From Demequina sp. NBRC 110051 (GTDB lineage Bacteria; Actinomycetota; Actinomycetes; Actinomycetales; Demequinaceae), in contig NZ_BBRH01000017.1 of assembly GCF_002090055.1 (NCBI RefSeq), positions 1 through 64,000 on the forward strand: a DNA stretch of 64,000 nt. The letters run 5' to 3'. Below are positions 61,899 to 64,000 of this stretch, piece after piece (position 1 is the first letter of the stretch; each line of letters begins with the position of its first letter). The position numbers were made by a program, and so were the translations under genes. Below the pieces are notes generated by a model, which worked only from the letters and a program-made list of their open reading frames with translations, searched no databases and was not told the origin of the DNA.

Positions 61899-62696
61899 TT
61901 AGAGCGGGTGCGTGAGGCGGCGCACAAACTGGCGCGTGCGCTCCTCGCGAGGCTCCCCTAGCACCTGCGCGGGTGGACCGATCTCGAGCACGCTGCCCGC
62001 GTCGAGGAAGGCCACCTGGGTGGCGACTTCGCGCGCGAACTGCAGTTCGTGCGTGACGACGACCATGGTCCAGCCCTCGGCGGCGAGGTCGCGCATGAGG
62101 AGCAGGACCTCGCCCACCAGCTCGGGGTCGAGGGCGGAGGTGGGCTCGTCGAACAGCAGCAGCTCGGGCTTGAGAGCGAGCGCGCGCACGATTCCCACGC
62201 GCTGCTGCTGCCCGCCCGAAAGCTCATGGGGGTACGCGTCGGCGCGGTCGGCGAGGCCCACACGCTTCAGGAGGTCACGCGCCTCACGCTCGGCCTCCTC
62301 GCGCGGTCGCTTCTGGACCACCATGGGGCCCTCGGTGATGTTCTGCAGCACCGTGCGGTGAGGGAACAGGTGGTAGTGCTGGAAGACCATCGCGGAGCGG
62401 TCGCGCAGGGCGGCGCGCTGACGCTCGGCGGCGACCGGCTTTGCGGAGCCCAGCACTCCGAAGTCCACGGCGACCTCACCGATAGAGACGACCCCGGCAT
62501 CGGGCGTCTCGAGGCCGTTGAGGCTGCGCAGCAGCGTGGTCTTGCCGGAGCCGGAGGCGCCGATGATGGCGACCACCTCACCCCTCGCGACCGACAGGTC
62601 GACGGCTCGCAGCACCTGGTGGTCCCCAAACGACTTGGAGACGGCGGACACGGTCAGCAAGGGTTCAGCGGACAGCTCAGCGGGCGACGGCGACAT
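61899..62696 (-). CDS. Polar amino acid ABC transporter ATP-binding protein (GlnQ/TcyC-like)
   Basis: A 265-residue ATPase with Walker A GASGSGKTT, signature LSGGQQQRVGIVRA, Walker B LLLFDEPTSALDPELVGEVL and switch VVTHELQFAREVA. It overlaps the permease gene by 20 bp. The set of three genes from here to the window edge forms a PAAT-family importer. Cystine is a candidate because the permease and binding protein look TcyB/TcyA-like. Confidence 0.93.
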   Translation of the reverse strand: MSPSPAELSAEPLLTVSAVSKSFGDHQVLRAVDLSVARGEVVAIIGASGSGKTTLLRSLNGLETPDAGVVSIGEVAVDFGVLGSAKPVAAERQRAALRDRSAMVFQHYHLFPHRTVLQNITEGPMVVQKRPREEAEREARDLLKRVGLADRADAYPHELSGGQQQRVGIVRALALKPELLLFDEPTSALDPELVGEVLLLMRDLAAEGWTMVVVTHELQFAREVATQVAFLDAGSVLEIGPPAQVLGEPREERTRQFVRRLTHPL

Positions 62697-63348
62697 GACG
62701 GTCGAGCCTCCTTTCGAGGGCGTTCTGTCCGGCGGACAGCGCGAGGCACACGATCCAGTAGACCAGGCCGGCCTCGACGTATAGCAGCATGAACTCCTGG
62801 GTGAAGGCCGCGATCTCCTGCGCCTTGCGGAACATCTCGCTGACCAGGATCAGCGACGTGAGCGATGTGTCCTTCACCAGGGAGATGAAGGTGTTGGACA
62901 GCGGCGGCACCGCGACTCGGGCGGCCTGGGGCAGGATCACCCGCGTGAGGGCCGTGCGGCGCGACATGCCCACCATGTAGGCGGCCTCCCACTGGCCCTT
63001 GTCCACGGACAGGATCGCGGCGCGCACCACCTCCGCCGCATAGCCGCCCACGTTGAGCGACAACGCGATGATGGCCGAGGGCCACGGATCAATCGTGAGC
63101 CCCAGCGACGGCAGCCCGTAGAACACGACGAACAGCTGCACCAACAAAGGCGTGCCGCGGATCACCGAGATGTACAGCCGCGCAAGGCCGGCGAGGAGCC
63201 GGTTGCGCGAGAGGCGCGCGAGCGCCGCGGCGACCGCGAGCACCATCCCCAGCGCGAACGATGCCAGCGCGAGGGGAATGGTGCCGGCGACCGCCGCGAG
63301 CGCGAGCGGGCCCAGCGAATCCCAGAACAGGGGCCAGTCGATGCCCAT
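62677..63348 (-). CDS. Polar amino acid ABC transporter permease (TcyB-like)
   Basis: A 223-residue permease with five helices, including the HisM-type segment YISVIRGTPLLVQLFVVFYGLPSLG and the coupling-loop motif WEAAYMVGMSRRTALTRVILPQAARVAVPPLSNTFISLVKDTSL. The ATG shares a base with the stop of the binding-protein gene (TAATG). Confidence 0.93.
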   Translation of the reverse strand: MGIDWPLFWDSLGPLALAAVAGTIPLALASFALGMVLAVAAALARLSRNRLLAGLARLYISVIRGTPLLVQLFVVFYGLPSLGLTIDPWPSAIIALSLNVGGYAAEVVRAAILSVDKGQWEAAYMVGMSRRTALTRVILPQAARVAVPPLSNTFISLVKDTSLTSLILVSEMFRKAQEIAAFTQEFMLLYVEAGLVYWIVCLALSAGQNALERRLDRHVAVAR

Positions 63349-64000
63349 TACGCGGCGGGTTCCACCGAGACGTCGTCACCGAAGAACTCGTTGGAGATCT
63401 GGGCGAGCGTGCCGTCCTCGGCGAGCGTGCCGAGTGCCTCCGAGATCGCGTCGGCGAGGGCCTGGTCGCCGCCCGCGAGCGCCACCGCGCTCTGCGAATA
63501 GTCGTCGGTCTCCGCGGCGACCTTGAGGCCGTTCTCGCCGTTGGATTTCGCGTAGTCGAGCCACGTGAGCTTGTCGTTGATGGTGGCCTCGACGCGGCCC
63601 TGCTGGAGCAGCTCGACCGACTGGGCCCAGCCCTCGACGGCCTCGATGTTGGCGCCCGCGTCCTTGGCCTGCTGGCCGAAGGCGGAGGTCAGCGACTGCG
63701 CGAGCGTGCGGCCCTCGAGGTCGTCGAAGGACGCGATGTCCGTGTTGTCCTCGGTGGTCACGAGCACGCCGTTCGAGTAGGTGTACGGCGTGGAGAACGT
63801 GTAGACCTCCTCGCGCTCGGGCGTGATGCCCACCTGGTTGAAGACGGCGTCGAAGCGGCCGGCCTCAAGTCCCGTGAGCAGTGCGTCCCACTGGGTCTCC
63901 TCGAACTCGACCTCAACGCCCAGCTGCTCGGCGACCGCGCGGGCCACCTCGACGTCGTACCCGGTGAGGTCGCCGGTGCCGTCGGCGTGGAACGTGAAGG
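63348..64000 (-). CDS. Amino acid ABC transporter substrate-binding protein, C-terminal part
   Basis: The reading frame runs off the window, so the signal peptide and N-terminus are missing. About 217 residues are visible: FTFHADGTGDLTGYDVEVARAVAEQLGVEVEFEETQWDALLTGLEAGRFDAVFNQVGITPEREEVYTFSTPYTYSNG and the C-terminal AISEALGTLAEDGTLAQISNEFFGDDVS. This is the classical PAAT binding fold and looks close to cystine-binding TcyA/FliY. Confidence 0.9.
   Translation of the reverse strand, partial: FTFHADGTGDLTGYDVEVARAVAEQLGVEVEFEETQWDALLTGLEAGRFDAVFNQVGITPEREEVYTFSTPYTYSNGVLVTTEDNTDIASFDDLEGRTLAQSLTSAFGQQAKDAGANIEAVEGWAQSVELLQQGRVEATINDKLTWLDYAKSNGENGLKVAAETDDYSQSAVALAGGDQALADAISEALGTLAEDGTLAQISNEFFGDDVSVEPAA

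Overview
The window is a high-GC chromosomal segment with features typical of Actinomycetota. It has dense, often overlapping (ATGA) gene pairs, GTG starts, HspR-type and DtxR-like operators, F420-type and DUF222/HNH families, DUF5667, and many sigma-factor/membrane-protein pairs. The gene content points to Micrococcales (Cellulomonadaceae/Demequinaceae-like). That placement is an inference; no 16S rRNA gene is present.

Layout. 1-1.7 kb: an ECF sigma factor with a frameshift and its DUF5667 partner, then tRNA-Glu. 2.1-5.3 kb: a ClpB-like chaperone under an HspR-type operator, and an SDR enzyme. 5.4-14.5 kb: tRNA-Gln and mostly housekeeping genes (gltX, HAD phosphatase, FAH hydrolase, ClbS-like protein, a DHA2 exporter). 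14.6-18.5 kb: a complete siderophore ABC importer. 18.5-20.8 kb: a TetR/DHA2 exporter pair. 20.9-22.0 kb: the copper protein CueP and a small membrane protein.

22.2-33.7 kb is the main accessory region. A nine-gene, largely translationally coupled minus-strand run encodes a ROK repressor, a TauT/SsuABC-type importer, two type I sulfatases, the formylglycine-generating enzyme (FGE) that activates them, and two DUF202 membrane proteins. A secreted GH43 glycosidase with two chitin-binding modules lies beside it. The ROK gene and the GH43 gene share a near-identical 30-bp upstream element, which suggests one regulon for using a sulfated glycan or sulfate ester. Next to it is a scar in which a broken LacI regulator is fused to the last 30 codons of a second FGE and a decayed DUF202 gene.

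33.8-43.6 kb: an EamA transporter, YigZ, RNase HI, YbaK, YggS, a DUF3516 helicase, VIT1-type iron/manganese transporter, lipoate ligase and citramalate synthase (cimA). cimA is preceded by an apparent isoleucine attenuator whose leader peptide is MHTAIIIP. 43.6-49.6 kb: a DUF222-HNH protein, two paralogous sigma/membrane-protein operons sharing a promoter element (one partner is an MltG-like transglycosylase), a Doc/RHH toxin-antitoxin pair and a YgjP peptidase. 49.6-64 kb: ilvE, RidA, transporters, a DrrAB exporter with TetR, a PUA-like/HNH nuclease, a CPBP protease and a cystine-type ABC importer cut by the window end.

The most unusual global feature is a highly repeated 9-mer, GGCCGATGC, often extended to GGCCGATGCCGTGG. 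About 38 copies are scattered through genes and gaps, and in two places copies face each other as palindromic REP-like elements.
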